Shown: piece by piece, positions 15,714-24,232 of the stretch
Layout of the letters: every line of letters starts with the position of its first letter
Position numbering within the stretch: position 1 is the stretch's first letter
Assembly (NCBI GenBank): GCA_036496805.1
Contig: DASXKN010000019.1
Coordinates: 1 to 64,000 of the forward strand
Length of the DNA: 64,000 nt
Source of the DNA: SZAS-103 sp036496805
Lineage (GTDB): Bacteria; Pseudomonadota; Gammaproteobacteria; Xanthomonadales; Xanthomonadaceae
Direction of reading: 5' to 3'
The notes under the pieces: generated by a model
Told to the model about the DNA's origin: nothing
What the model saw: the letters and a program-made list of their open reading frames with translations, nothing else
Databases searched by the model: none
Translations under genes and position numbers: made by a program

Positions 15714-18700
15714 TCAGCCAGGGCCGCCGAGCTGGCCGAGCTGCCGGCCCAGCCCTTCATGCCGGGCCGACCAGTCCGCGAGCCGCGCGCGTTCCTGCGC
15801 CACCACCGCCGCCGGGGCGTTGCTGACGAAGGTCTCGCTGGCGAGCTTGGCTTCGCACTTGCGGATCTCCGCTTCGATGCGTGCGATTTCCTTCGCGAGG
15901 CGGACCCGTTCGGCGTCGAGGTCGATCAGGCCATGCAGCGGTATGAGCAGCTTGAGTTCTCCAACCAATGCAGCGGAAGCGGGCGGTGGCTCATCTGCAA
16001 GGTCTAGCCATTCGATCGATTCGACCCGAACGAGAAGCCTGACTTGATCCCTGAAGCGCTCAACTCTTTCACGATCCATGTCGGTACCCCCCTGAAGGAG
16101 CAACGGCACGCGCCTGGAAGGCGCCACGTTGAGTTCGCTGCGAATGCGACGTAATGCTTTGACTACTGATATCAACCACTCAATGTTTTCCTCAGCGTCG
16201 GAGAAATACGTCAGGAATTTCCGTTTCTCCAGGTCGTCGTTCCAAGAAACTGGGTAGGCGGTTGTGCTGATGCTTTCACCGACGATGCCAAGCTTCGGCG
16301 CGATGTTCTTCCAGATTTCCTCGGTGACGAAAGGAATCAGGGGATGCAATAAACGAAGGGTGGTCTCAAGAGTCAGGAACAACGTGTACTGGACAGAGGA
16401 ATTTGCCTCTACGTCGGTCGAAAGATGTGGATCATTTCCTTGAATCTCCACTGACTTTTGGATGTTCAAGTATGGCTTAGAGAATTCGATGAACCAGTCG
16501 CAAAGACTGTTCCAGCAAAATTCGTACATCGTCTGCGATGCCAGGTCGAACCGGTAGTTCTTAAAGTGTTCGGCGACGGAAACCGTGGCTTGTTCGAGCT
16601 TGGCAAGGACCCATCTTTCCTCGTCGGTGACGGGCCAAGCCTCTGGTTGTTCAATCGGTAGGTCTGGGCGATCTACGTAGCCCAGTTCTTGTGCGTCATC
16701 GATCTCGATTGGAGGGCTGTAGACGCTGAGGGCATACCGCGCGGCGTTCCAGAGCTTGTTGCAGAAATTCTTGTAGCCCTCGCAGCGGTTCAGGTCGAAC
16801 TTGATGTCGCGGCCGTGCGAGGCGAGCGAGGCGAAGGTGAAGCGCAGCGCGTCGGCGCCGAAGGCGGGGATGCCATCGGGATATTCCTTGCGCGTCGCCT
16901 TCTCGATCTTCGGCGCGTCGGTGGGCTTCATCAGCCCGGTCGTGCGCTTGGCGACGAGGTCCTCGAGCGCGATGCCGTCGATCAGGTCGATCGGGTCGAG
17001 CACGTTGCCCTTGGACTTGGACATCTTCTGCCCGTGCGCATCGCGCACCAGGCCGGTGATGTAGACCTCGCGGAACGGCACGCGGCCGGTGAAGTGGTCG
17101 GTCATGAAGATCATGCGCGCGACCCAGAAGAAGATGATGTCGAAGCCGGTGACGAGCACGTCGCTGGGCACGTAGCGGTCGAAGCCGCGCGCGTCCATTG
17201 CCTGCGCGTCCGGCCAACCCATGGTCGAGAACGGCCACAGCGCGGAGGAGAACCAGGTCTCCAGCACGTCGTTGTCCTGGCGCAGATGGATGCCGCTTTC
17301 TTCCGCGATTTCCTTTGCCGTTCGTGGTGAGTCTGCCGTGTCTCCCGTTCGTGGTGAGCTTGTCGTGTCTCCCGTTCGTGGTGAGCCTGCCGTGTCTCCC
17401 GTTCGTGGTGAGCCTGTCGTGTCTCCCGTTCGTGGTGAGCCTGTCGAACCACGCTCTTCGCAAGTTCCAGCCGGCCCTTCGACAAGCTCAGGGCGAACGG
17501 CATGGAGGGCCGCACAGTAGGCAGCTTCCTCGTCGCGGCCGACGTAGACCTTGCCGGCCTCGTCGTACCACGCAGGAATGCGATGACCCCACCAGAGCTG
17601 GCGGCTGATGCACCAGTCCTGGATGTTCTCCATCCAGTGGCGGTAGGTGTTGATCCAGTTCGGCGGCACGAAGCGGACCGAACCGTCGTTGACCAGTTCC
17701 AGCCCGCGCTGGGCGAGCGTGTCCATCTTCACGAACCATTGGTCGGTCAGGTAAGGCTCGATGATCTGGCCGGTGCGGTCGCCGCGGGGAACCTGCAGCT
17801 TGTGCTTCTTCGTCTCGACCAGCAGGCCGGCGGCTTCGAGATCGGCGAGCACGGCCTTGCGGGCGTCGAAGCGATCGAGGCCGCGATATTTTTCGGGCGC
17901 GGCCGTATTGACCGCCGCCTCGGGCGTGAAGATGTTGATGATCGGCAGCCCATGCCTCTGCCCGACCGCATAGTCGTTGAAGTCGTGCGCGGGCGTGACC
18001 TTGACCACGCCGGTGCCGAACTCGCGATCGACGTAATCGTCGGCGATGATCGGGATCTCGCGCTCGCACAGCGGCAGCCGCACACTCTTTCCGATCAGAT
18101 GCGCATAGCGCTCGTCTTCCGGATGCACCATCACCGCGACATCGCCGAGCATCGTCTCGGGCCGCGTGGTCGCGACCACGAGCGAGCCGCTGCCGTCCGA
18201 CAGCGGATACGCGATCGACCACAGGAAGCCGTCCTCTTCCTCGCTGACGACTTCGAGGTCCGAGATCGCGGTCTTCAGCACCGGGTCCCAGTTCACCAGC
18301 CGCTGGCCGCGATAAATCAGCCCTTGCTCGTGCAACTTCACGAAGGCCTCGACCACCGCCTGCGAAGGCATCGCGTCCATCGTGAACACTTCGCGCGACC
18401 AGTCGCCGGACGCGCCCATGCGTCGCATCTGGCGGGCGATGGTGTCGCCGGATTCCTGCTTCCACTCCCACACTTTCTCGATGAACTTCTCGCGCCCGAG
18501 TTCGTCGCGCTTGAGGCCTTCGCGGCCGATGTTGCGCGCGACCACCATCTCGGTCGCGATGCCGGCGTGGTCGGTGCCGACCTGCCAGAGCGTGTCGCGG
18601 CCGCGCATGCGCTGGTAGCGGATGAGCGCGTCCATCAGCGTGTGCTGGAAGGCGTGGCCCATGTGGAGGGTGCCGGTGACGTTCGGCGGCGGCAGCAGGA

Positions 18701-18803
18701 TCGTGTACGGCGTGCCGTGGCCGCTCGGCGCGAAGCAGCCGCTCGCCTCCCACTGCGCGTACCACTTCGTTTCAAATGCCTGTGGCTCGTAGCTCTTGTC
18801 CAT
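15714..18803 (-). CDS. valS: Valyl-tRNA synthetase with in-frame repeat insertion
   Basis: 1029 residues; usual length is 940-980. Class I motifs are intact: HMGH (47-50) and KMSKS (593-597), with the CP1 editing domain between them. Two oddities. First, residues about 434-494 are encoded by a repeat block (17318-17500) and read HAVRPELVEG, then five GSPRTGDT-type nonapeptides; they interrupt the catalytic domain just before LRQDNDVLETWFSSALW. Second, residues about 690-945 (anticodon-binding domain) come from DNA of about 42-50% GC, well below the flanks. The C-terminal coiled coil is present. No frameshift or stop is seen, and the gene is essential, so the product is presumably active. Confidence 0.96.
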   Translation of the reverse strand: MDKSYEPQAFETKWYAQWEASGCFAPSGHGTPYTILLPPPNVTGTLHMGHAFQHTLMDALIRYQRMRGRDTLWQVGTDHAGIATEMVVARNIGREGLKRDELGREKFIEKVWEWKQESGDTIARQMRRMGASGDWSREVFTMDAMPSQAVVEAFVKLHEQGLIYRGQRLVNWDPVLKTAISDLEVVSEEEDGFLWSIAYPLSDGSGSLVVATTRPETMLGDVAVMVHPEDERYAHLIGKSVRLPLCEREIPIIADDYVDREFGTGVVKVTPAHDFNDYAVGQRHGLPIINIFTPEAAVNTAAPEKYRGLDRFDARKAVLADLEAAGLLVETKKHKLQVPRGDRTGQIIEPYLTDQWFVKMDTLAQRGLELVNDGSVRFVPPNWINTYRHWMENIQDWCISRQLWWGHRIPAWYDEAGKVYVGRDEEAAYCAALHAVRPELVEGPAGTCEERGSTGSPRTGDTTGSPRTGDTAGSPRTGDTTSSPRTGDTADSPRTAKEIAEESGIHLRQDNDVLETWFSSALWPFSTMGWPDAQAMDARGFDRYVPSDVLVTGFDIIFFWVARMIFMTDHFTGRVPFREVYITGLVRDAHGQKMSKSKGNVLDPIDLIDGIALEDLVAKRTTGLMKPTDAPKIEKATRKEYPDGIPAFGADALRFTFASLASHGRDIKFDLNRCEGYKNFCNKLWNAARYALSVYSPPIEIDDAQELGYVDRPDLPIEQPEAWPVTDEERWVLAKLEQATVSVAEHFKNYRFDLASQTMYEFCWNSLCDWFIEFSKPYLNIQKSVEIQGNDPHLSTDVEANSSVQYTLFLTLETTLRLLHPLIPFVTEEIWKNIAPKLGIVGESISTTAYPVSWNDDLEKRKFLTYFSDAEENIEWLISVVKALRRIRSELNVAPSRRVPLLLQGGTDMDRERVERFRDQVRLLVRVESIEWLDLADEPPPASAALVGELKLLIPLHGLIDLDAERVRLAKEIARIEAEIRKCEAKLASETFVSNAPAAVVAQERARLADWSARHEGLGRQLGQLGGPG
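17318..17500. repeat. Palindromic repeat with five 27-bp tandem units inside valS
   Basis: Units starting at 17318, 17345, 17372, 17399 and 17426 share CCGTTCGTGGTGAGYYTGYC; the last continues into GTCGAACCACG. An opposing arm (CCTTCGACAAGCTCAGGGCG) ends at 17500. The same two arms, without tandem expansion, occur between ribE and ribBA (53971-54057). The unit is 27 bp, a multiple of three, so the valS frame is kept. Confidence 0.9.
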
Positions 18804-18829
18804 CTTGATGCGTCTCGCTTGCCTGGGCC

Positions 18830-18921
18830 GTCATCCCGACGAATGCCGGGATCCATTTTGGTTTTTGCTGGATGTTTGCGAAATCAAGATCAACCTGGAT
18901 TCCGGCGTTCGCCGGGATGAC
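18830..18921. repeat. REP-like inverted repeat (GTCATYCC family)
   Basis: Arms GTCATCCCGACGAATGCCGG and CCGGCGTTCGCCGGGATGAC enclose an AT-rich spacer. Same family as 3727-3803. It lies in the holC-valS intercistronic gap and may form an mRNA hairpin there. Confidence 0.75.
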
Positions 18922-18948
18922 GAGTGTGAGAATTGATGGTTTCCAGAT

Positions 18949-19374
18949 TTACATGTCGTGCTTGTTGAGTTCGAAGCCTCGCGCCAGGTATTCCTTCCAG
19001 CGCAGGCGTTGCGGCTCGCGCGCGGATTCGTCGGCCGGCACCACTTCGAGCACGCGCTCGCAGGGCAGCGCCACGGCGTCGTCGCGCAGGTTGATGACGA
19101 GGGTGCGGCCGGGCGCATCGCATCCGGGCGATGCGATCAGCACCGGCGTCTCGTCGTCATCCTCGTCGCGGCCGGCGATCTGGTGCGGGATGTAGGCGTC
19201 CGGGTCGAACGACCACAGCGCGTCGTCCAGCGCCTCGGCCTGCTCGTTGTCGCGCGCGAGGATCAGCGTCGCCGCGCCGCTGTCGTGCGCGCGCCGCGCC
19301 AGTTCGCAGACCAGCAGCAGCGGATCGTCGCGGAAGCGCGGCTTGGCGATCACGTAAAAATCAGCGCGGGGCAT
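18949..19374 (-). CDS. holC: DNA polymerase III subunit chi
   Basis: 141 residues. Chi binds single-strand-binding protein and, through psi, the clamp loader. The family pattern is visible: MPRADFYVIA, the LARRAHDSGAATLILARDNEQAEALDDALWSFDPDAYIPH region read in pieces (Rossmann-like P-loop-lacking fold), and INLRDDAVALPCERVLEVV. The order pepA-holC-valS is a classical proteobacterial arrangement. Its likely partner HolD is encoded about 4.5 kb away at 14488. Confidence 0.92.
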   Translation of the reverse strand: MPRADFYVIAKPRFRDDPLLLVCELARRAHDSGAATLILARDNEQAEALDDALWSFDPDAYIPHQIAGRDEDDDETPVLIASPGCDAPGRTLVINLRDDAVALPCERVLEVVPADESAREPQRLRWKEYLARGFELNKHDM

Positions 19375-19386
19375 GGGTTCGTGCCG

Positions 19387-19776
19387 TCAGTTGAATCTCG
19401 CGCCGGAACCGAGCGCCATCGCGATGTAACCAGCAACCAGGCATGCATACATGCCGAAGAAACAGGCCAGCAGCAAACCGATGGCTTTCAGGCGCTTTCC
19501 CTTGGGGCGCGAGCGGATCAGGTACACAGGAAGAAAGACGAGTCCCAATGCCACGATCCCGATGTTCATCGCAGCCGAGCGGCGGTAGCGATAGTCCTGC
19601 TCGTCACCTCGCAGCCAGACGAAGACCAGGAACAGGGTGAGGAAGAACGACGCGACGACATACGGAAACAAGAAATTCTGGGACTGGGCGGGATGCAGCA
19701 TCGCCCATGCCTCGAACGCGCCTTCCGCGAGGGAGCTTGTCATCAACAGCAGCAGGGCCTTGCGCTTCAGCGTCAC
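19387..19776 (-). CDS. Small membrane protein of unknown function
   Basis: About 129 residues starting at a GTG (19776) that overlaps the pepA stop by GTGA; an internal ATG at 19740 is an alternative. Three hydrophobic segments follow: FPYVVASFFLTLFLVFVWL, MNIGIVALGLVFLPVYLI and AIGLLLACFFGMYACLVAG. A basic loop RSRPKGKRLK lies between the last two. I do not recognise a family. It sits between pepA and holC and is probably cotranscribed. G+C content is lower than in the flanking genes, which may mean a recent acquisition. Confidence 0.65.
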   Translation of the reverse strand: MTLKRKALLLLMTSSLAEGAFEAWAMLHPAQSQNFLFPYVVASFFLTLFLVFVWLRGDEQDYRYRRSAAMNIGIVALGLVFLPVYLIRSRPKGKRLKAIGLLLACFFGMYACLVAGYIAMALGSGARFN

Positions 19777-21251
19777 GCAGCACTCGATCGATCGAGCAGC
19801 CACTGGCACAGCAGGCCGACCGGCCGACCGGTCGCCAGGCCCTTCTTGCCCTCGTCCCAGGCGGTGCCGGCGATGTCCAGGTGCGCCCAGCGCTGGCCTT
19901 CGGTGAAGCGCGACAGGAAGCAGCCGGCGGTGATCGCGCCGGCGTACTTGCCGCCGATGTTGGCGACGTCGGCGAAGGCGGAGTCGAGCAGGCTCTGGTA
20001 TTCGTCGAACAGCGGCAGGCGCCAGGCGCGGTCGTAGACGGTCTCGCCGGCGGCGGCGAGTTCGGCGGCGAGGTCGTCGTGGCGGCTCATCAGGCCGTGC
20101 GCGACCTTGCCGAGCGCGACCACGCAGGCGCCGGTGAGGGTCGCCACGTCGATCAGCGCCTGCGGCTCGAAACGCTGCGCGTAGGTCAGCGCGTCGCACA
20201 GGATCAGGCGGCCTTCGGCGTCGGTGTTGAGCACTTCGATGGTCTTGCCGGACATCGAGGTGAGCACGTCGCTGGGACGATAGGCATCGCCGTCGGGCAT
20301 GTTCTCGACCGCGGCGACCACGCAGACCAGATTGATCGGCAACTGCAGCGACGCGATCGCATGGAAGACGCCGAGCACGGTGCCGGCGCCGAGCATGTCG
20401 AACTTCATTTCCTCGATGCCGCCGGCGACCTTGAGGTTGAGGCCGCCGGAATCGAAGGTGATGCCCTTGCCGACCAGGGCGTAAGGCTTGGCCTCGCCGG
20501 CGCCGGTGTAGCGCAGCACGATCAGCCGCGGCGGGTTGGCCGAGCCGCGCGCGACCGCGAGCAGCGAGCCCATGCCGAGCTTCTCCATGTCGGCGCGCTC
20601 GAGCACCTCGCAGCCCACGTTCGCGATTTCGGCGGCGAGCTTGCGCGCGCGGTCGGCGAGGTAGCCGGGGTTGCAGACATTCGGCGGCAGGTTGCCCAGT
20701 TCGCGGGTGAAGGCGACGCCGCTGGCGATGCCGACGCCGCGTTCGAGCGCCGTGCGCTGCGCGGGCTCGGCGCTGAACTGCAGGCTCTCGAGGCCGGCGT
20801 CGGGCTTGCGGGTGATGTGGGTGGTGTAGCGGTAGGCCGCGTGGTCGGCGGTGATGACGGCCTGGCGCAGGCGCCAGGCGGCGTCGCGGCCGGAGACCTC
20901 GATCTCGCTCAGGGTGCACAGGGCCGAGCGGCTGGCGCCGGTCTTGAGCGCGCGCACCGCGTCGGTGATCGCGCGCTGGTAGGAGGCGGCGCCGAACTTG
21001 CTCGCCTCGCCGAGGCCGACCATCAGCACGCGCGGTGCGGCGACGCCAGATAGATCGTGCAGCAGGGTGGTGCGGCTCGCCTTGCCGGAGACGTCGCCGC
21101 GTTCGACCAGCGCGCGCAGGCGGCCGCCGCTCGCGCGATCCACGGTTTCGCCGGATGCGCTTAACGAGCCGTCGGCGAAGATGCCGAGCACGATGCAGTC
21201 GGCAGCAACCGCGGTCGGGTCGGCGTGATTCAGGTCGAATTGCAGGCTCAT
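19773..21251 (-). CDS. pepA: Leucyl aminopeptidase (cytosol aminopeptidase, M17)
   Basis: 492 residues. Dizinc peptidase removing N-terminal residues; in E. coli PepA is also a DNA-binding accessory factor in Xer recombination and carAB regulation. The M17 signature NTDAEGRLILCDAL and the metal/catalytic segment GKGITFDSGGLNLK are intact, followed by EMKFDMLGAGTVLG. It is divergent from lptF across 265 nt, which should hold both promoters. xerD is encoded in the same window at 24.2 kb, although that is not proof of a functional link. Confidence 0.95.
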   Translation of the reverse strand: MSLQFDLNHADPTAVAADCIVLGIFADGSLSASGETVDRASGGRLRALVERGDVSGKASRTTLLHDLSGVAAPRVLMVGLGEASKFGAASYQRAITDAVRALKTGASRSALCTLSEIEVSGRDAAWRLRQAVITADHAAYRYTTHITRKPDAGLESLQFSAEPAQRTALERGVGIASGVAFTRELGNLPPNVCNPGYLADRARKLAAEIANVGCEVLERADMEKLGMGSLLAVARGSANPPRLIVLRYTGAGEAKPYALVGKGITFDSGGLNLKVAGGIEEMKFDMLGAGTVLGVFHAIASLQLPINLVCVVAAVENMPDGDAYRPSDVLTSMSGKTIEVLNTDAEGRLILCDALTYAQRFEPQALIDVATLTGACVVALGKVAHGLMSRHDDLAAELAAAGETVYDRAWRLPLFDEYQSLLDSAFADVANIGGKYAGAITAGCFLSRFTEGQRWAHLDIAGTAWDEGKKGLATGRPVGLLCQWLLDRSSAA

Positions 21252-21516
21252 CGGCGAAGTTCCGTAGAATGCGGGTTTGCCCGGGACGCACGACCGGCCT
21301 CGATGAGGCCCTGGACGCCAACCGGAATCCGCCCAGTCTAATGCAAGCCGCTCCCTCCTTCATGCGACAGGATGCTCATGTCGTCGGTCCCGCGCGAAAC
21401 ATGAAAGCCTGCTGCGACAAGGGTCCCTTTCCCGGTCACCGGCCTCGTCGGCGTTCCTGCCCTGGATTGCAAGGGGCGGGCCATGTCGGGGTGACAGTGC
21501 GACAGGCTGACCGTTC

Positions 21517-22596
21517 GTGCTGACCGTCGATCGCTACCTGCTGCGCGAATTCGCCGCCACCGTGCTCGCGACCACGGTCGTGCTGCTGTTCGTGGCGCTC
21601 GGCGCGGTGGTGGCCGACCTGATGCAGGAGATCGCGACCGGCAAGGTGCCGGTCGCGCTCGGATTGTCGCAACTGGGGCTGCGCATGCTGCGCTGGCTGC
21701 CGATGGTGCTGCCGCTGGGCGTCTTCCTCGGCCTATTGCTGGCCATCGGCCGGTTGTACCGCGAATCCGAGATGGCGGTGCTGACCTCGGTCGGCCGCAG
21801 CCCGCGCGACATGCTGCGCCCGTTGTCGTGGATCGCGGTGCCGTCGGCCGCGATCGTGGCGGTCGCTTCGCTATGGGCCGGTCCGTGGGCGCAGCACACG
21901 GCGCGCGCGATGATCGCCGACGCCGATCGCTCGCTGCTGATCGCCGGCCTCGAGGCGGGCCGCTTCCGCGAACTGCCGGGCGGCGACGGCATCCTTTATG
22001 TCACCGAGCTGAGTCCCGACGGCAGCAAGATGAAGAACGTCTTCATGCAGTCCGACAGGAAAGGCCGGATGAGCGTGATCACGGCCAAGCGCGGCGAGCT
22101 GTTCGTCGACAACGGCCAGCGCTACCTGCGCCTGCTCGACGGCATGCGCGTGGAAGGCACGCCCGGGCAGAAGGACTACCGCGTGCTGCGCTACGAGCGC
22201 AGCGAGATCGAGCTGCCGGCCAATACCGCACCGAATACCCAGCAGGACGCGAGCACGGCAACCACCAATGACCTGCTCGGCAACCCCAAGCCCGATGCGC
22301 GCGCCGAGCTGCACTGGCGCATCGCCACGCCGCTGGCGGTGCTGCTGCTGTCGCTGATGGCCATTCCGCTGGCACGCGCCGAGCCGCGCCAGCCGCGTTA
22401 CGAGCTACTGCTGATGGCGCTGGCGATCTACGTGATCTACATGGCGTTGATGCTGATCGGCCGCAGCAGCATCGACCAGGGCAAGATTTCCCCGTGGCTG
22501 GGCTTGTGGTGGCTGCATATCCCGGTGCTGCTGCTCGGATTATGGCTGCTGCGGCGCGATGGTGAACTGCCCGCGCCGCGACCGGTGCGTGCATGA
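21517..22596 (+). CDS. lptF: LPS export permease LptF
   Basis: 359 residues from a GTG at 21517 (MLTVDRYLLREFAAT). Two groups of three transmembrane helices flank a periplasmic beta-jellyroll (about 120-260) that passes lipopolysaccharide to LptC/LptA. Conserved LRWLPMVLPLGVFLGLLLAIGRLY and SEMAVLTSVGRSP segments identify the LptF/LptG family; synteny (first gene, divergent from pepA) identifies LptF. Its stop overlaps the lptG ATG by 4 nt. Confidence 0.94.
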   Translation: MLTVDRYLLREFAATVLATTVVLLFVALGAVVADLMQEIATGKVPVALGLSQLGLRMLRWLPMVLPLGVFLGLLLAIGRLYRESEMAVLTSVGRSPRDMLRPLSWIAVPSAAIVAVASLWAGPWAQHTARAMIADADRSLLIAGLEAGRFRELPGGDGILYVTELSPDGSKMKNVFMQSDRKGRMSVITAKRGELFVDNGQRYLRLLDGMRVEGTPGQKDYRVLRYERSEIELPANTAPNTQQDASTATTNDLLGNPKPDARAELHWRIATPLAVLLLSLMAIPLARAEPRQPRYELLLMALAIYVIYMALMLIGRSSIDQGKISPWLGLWWLHIPVLLLGLWLLRRDGELPAPRPVRA

Positions 22597-23693
22597 GGCT
22601 GCGTCCGCTATTGCATGATCAACTGGTTGTGCGCGCCGTGTTCAGCTCGCTGCTGATCGTCTGGGCGGTGCTGCTGGCGTTCGAGTCGATCCTGGATTTC
22701 GCCAACCAGCTCGACAGCGTCGGCAAGGGCAACTACAGCCTCGGCCACGTCGTGCTCTACATCCTCTGCACGATCCCGCGTCGCATCTACGAACTGTTCC
22801 CGACCTCGGCGCTGATCGGCAGCCTGCTCGGATTGGGCGGCCTGGCGGCGACCTCGGAACTGACCGCCCTGCGTTCGGCGGGACTCTCGCGCTGGCGCAT
22901 CAGCATTGGCGCGGTGGCGGGCCTGGCGGTGGTGACGCTGCTGATGATCGTCGACATGGAAACCATCGGCCCGCTCGGCGAGCAGACCGCCGAGGCGATC
23001 CAGATCTCGGCCAAGTCCAGCGACATGATGGTCTCAAGGGGCGGCGGCGTGTGGGCGCGCGACGGCAACGTCTTCGTCGACGCGCGCGGTGGCGCCAAGC
23101 GGCTGCGCAGCGGCGGCCGGCAGCGGATCGACCTGCTCGACGTGCGGCTGTTCCAGTTCGATGCCGAAGGGACGCTGCTCTCGCTGATGCACGCCGGGAA
23201 GGCCGAGTACGACCACGGGCACTGGACCCTGTCGGGCCTGGATCGCACCGATTTCGCCGCCGACACGGTCAAGCGCACCCGCTTGCCGGACCAGGAGTGG
23301 AAGACCGGCCTGCGTCCGGAGACCGTGCTGGCGGGCATCGAGCATCCGCGCTACCAGTCCACCAGGGAACTCAAGGGCAACATCGACTACATGCGCCGCA
23401 ACGCGGTGGACGCCGGCGAATTCGAGAACGCGTACTGGGAGCGCTGCTTCTACCCGCTCAACGTGCTGGCGATGTGCCTGGCGGTGCTGCCATTCGCGTT
23501 CGGACAGTTGCGCAGCGGCGGCTTCGGCAAGCGCCTGTTCGCGGGCATCCTGTGCGGGCTGACCTTCTTCGTGCTCCAGAAATTCGCGCAGGACATCGCC
23601 ACCATCTACCGGCTGCCGCTGTGGGGAGCGCATGTCGCGCCGCCGCTGCTCGTGCTGGCGGTCTCGCAGTGGTATTTCCGCAAGCGCGCCTGA
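22593..23693 (+). CDS. lptG: LPS export permease LptG
   Basis: 366 residues. Same fold as LptF: three N-terminal helices, a periplasmic jellyroll and three C-terminal helices (LAVLPFAFGQLRSGGFGKRLFAG, FVLQKFAQDIATIYRLP). YELFPTSALIGSLLGLGGLA is the typical coupling region. It forms the LptB2FG complex with an ATPase encoded elsewhere. The start overlaps the lptF stop (ATGA). Confidence 0.94.
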   Translation: MRLRPLLHDQLVVRAVFSSLLIVWAVLLAFESILDFANQLDSVGKGNYSLGHVVLYILCTIPRRIYELFPTSALIGSLLGLGGLAATSELTALRSAGLSRWRISIGAVAGLAVVTLLMIVDMETIGPLGEQTAEAIQISAKSSDMMVSRGGGVWARDGNVFVDARGGAKRLRSGGRQRIDLLDVRLFQFDAEGTLLSLMHAGKAEYDHGHWTLSGLDRTDFAADTVKRTRLPDQEWKTGLRPETVLAGIEHPRYQSTRELKGNIDYMRRNAVDAGEFENAYWERCFYPLNVLAMCLAVLPFAFGQLRSGGFGKRLFAGILCGLTFFVLQKFAQDIATIYRLPLWGAHVAPPLLVLAVSQWYFRKRA

Positions 23694-23714
23694 GCCGGCG
23701 CGAGGCTCAGGCGC
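23686..23714. terminator. Convergent-gene hairpin spanning both stop codons
   Basis: Perfect 11-bp stem GCGCCTGAGCC / GGCTCAGGCGC with a 7-nt loop, containing the lptG stop on one side and the stop of the RDD gene on the other. There is no long T-tract, so its strength as an intrinsic terminator is uncertain. Confidence 0.6.
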
Positions 23715-24186
23715 CGCGCTCCATCCGCACGAACCGCGTGCCGCTGGCGATATCGTGCCAGCACCTGCGCTCGCCATCGAAGATCGACCAGGCGAAGCCC
23801 AGTCCGGCCGCCAGCAGCGATGCGGTGGCGACGGCATAGCGCAGGCACAGCGCACGCGGCGATGGGGGACGACCGTCCTCGGCCAGCACCTTGAGTCGCC
23901 ACGCGCGCATCCCGAGCGTATGGCCGCCGCGCGCCCAGCAGGTGACGAAATAGGCGCCGGTGACCAGCCACAGCAGCACCAGCTCGAACCAGGCGCCGGG
24001 GCTGTTCGGCTGCACTTCCCTCAGGCCGCGCACGAGATACACGACAAGGCTGGTCGCGAACCAGATCGCCATCAGCGGCAGCAGGTCGTAGACGATCGCC
24101 AGCAGGCGCCAGCCCAGGTGCGCGGGCGTCGCGCTCGGCGCGCTGGTCGGTTCGGCTTGCGCGGGCGATTCGGTGATCGGTTGCAT
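23707..24186 (-). CDS. RDD family membrane protein
   Basis: 159 residues. The RDD-type start WRLLAIVYDLLPLMAIWFAT (first helix with the Arg and the Asp) is followed by two further hydrophobic segments (LLWLVTGAYFVTCW; ALCLRYAVATASLLAAGLGFAW) and the conserved GGHTLGMRAWRLKV. The family is poorly characterised; some members affect ion transport or membrane protein insertion. Convergent with lptG, divergent from xerD. Confidence 0.85.
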   Translation of the reverse strand: MQPITESPAQAEPTSAPSATPAHLGWRLLAIVYDLLPLMAIWFATSLVVYLVRGLREVQPNSPGAWFELVLLWLVTGAYFVTCWARGGHTLGMRAWRLKVLAEDGRPPSPRALCLRYAVATASLLAAGLGFAWSIFDGERRCWHDIASGTRFVRMERGA

Positions 24187-24232
24187 GCGCGAAGGATAGC
24201 CGGCGCGAGCCTGTGCTGGCTAAGCTGTGACG

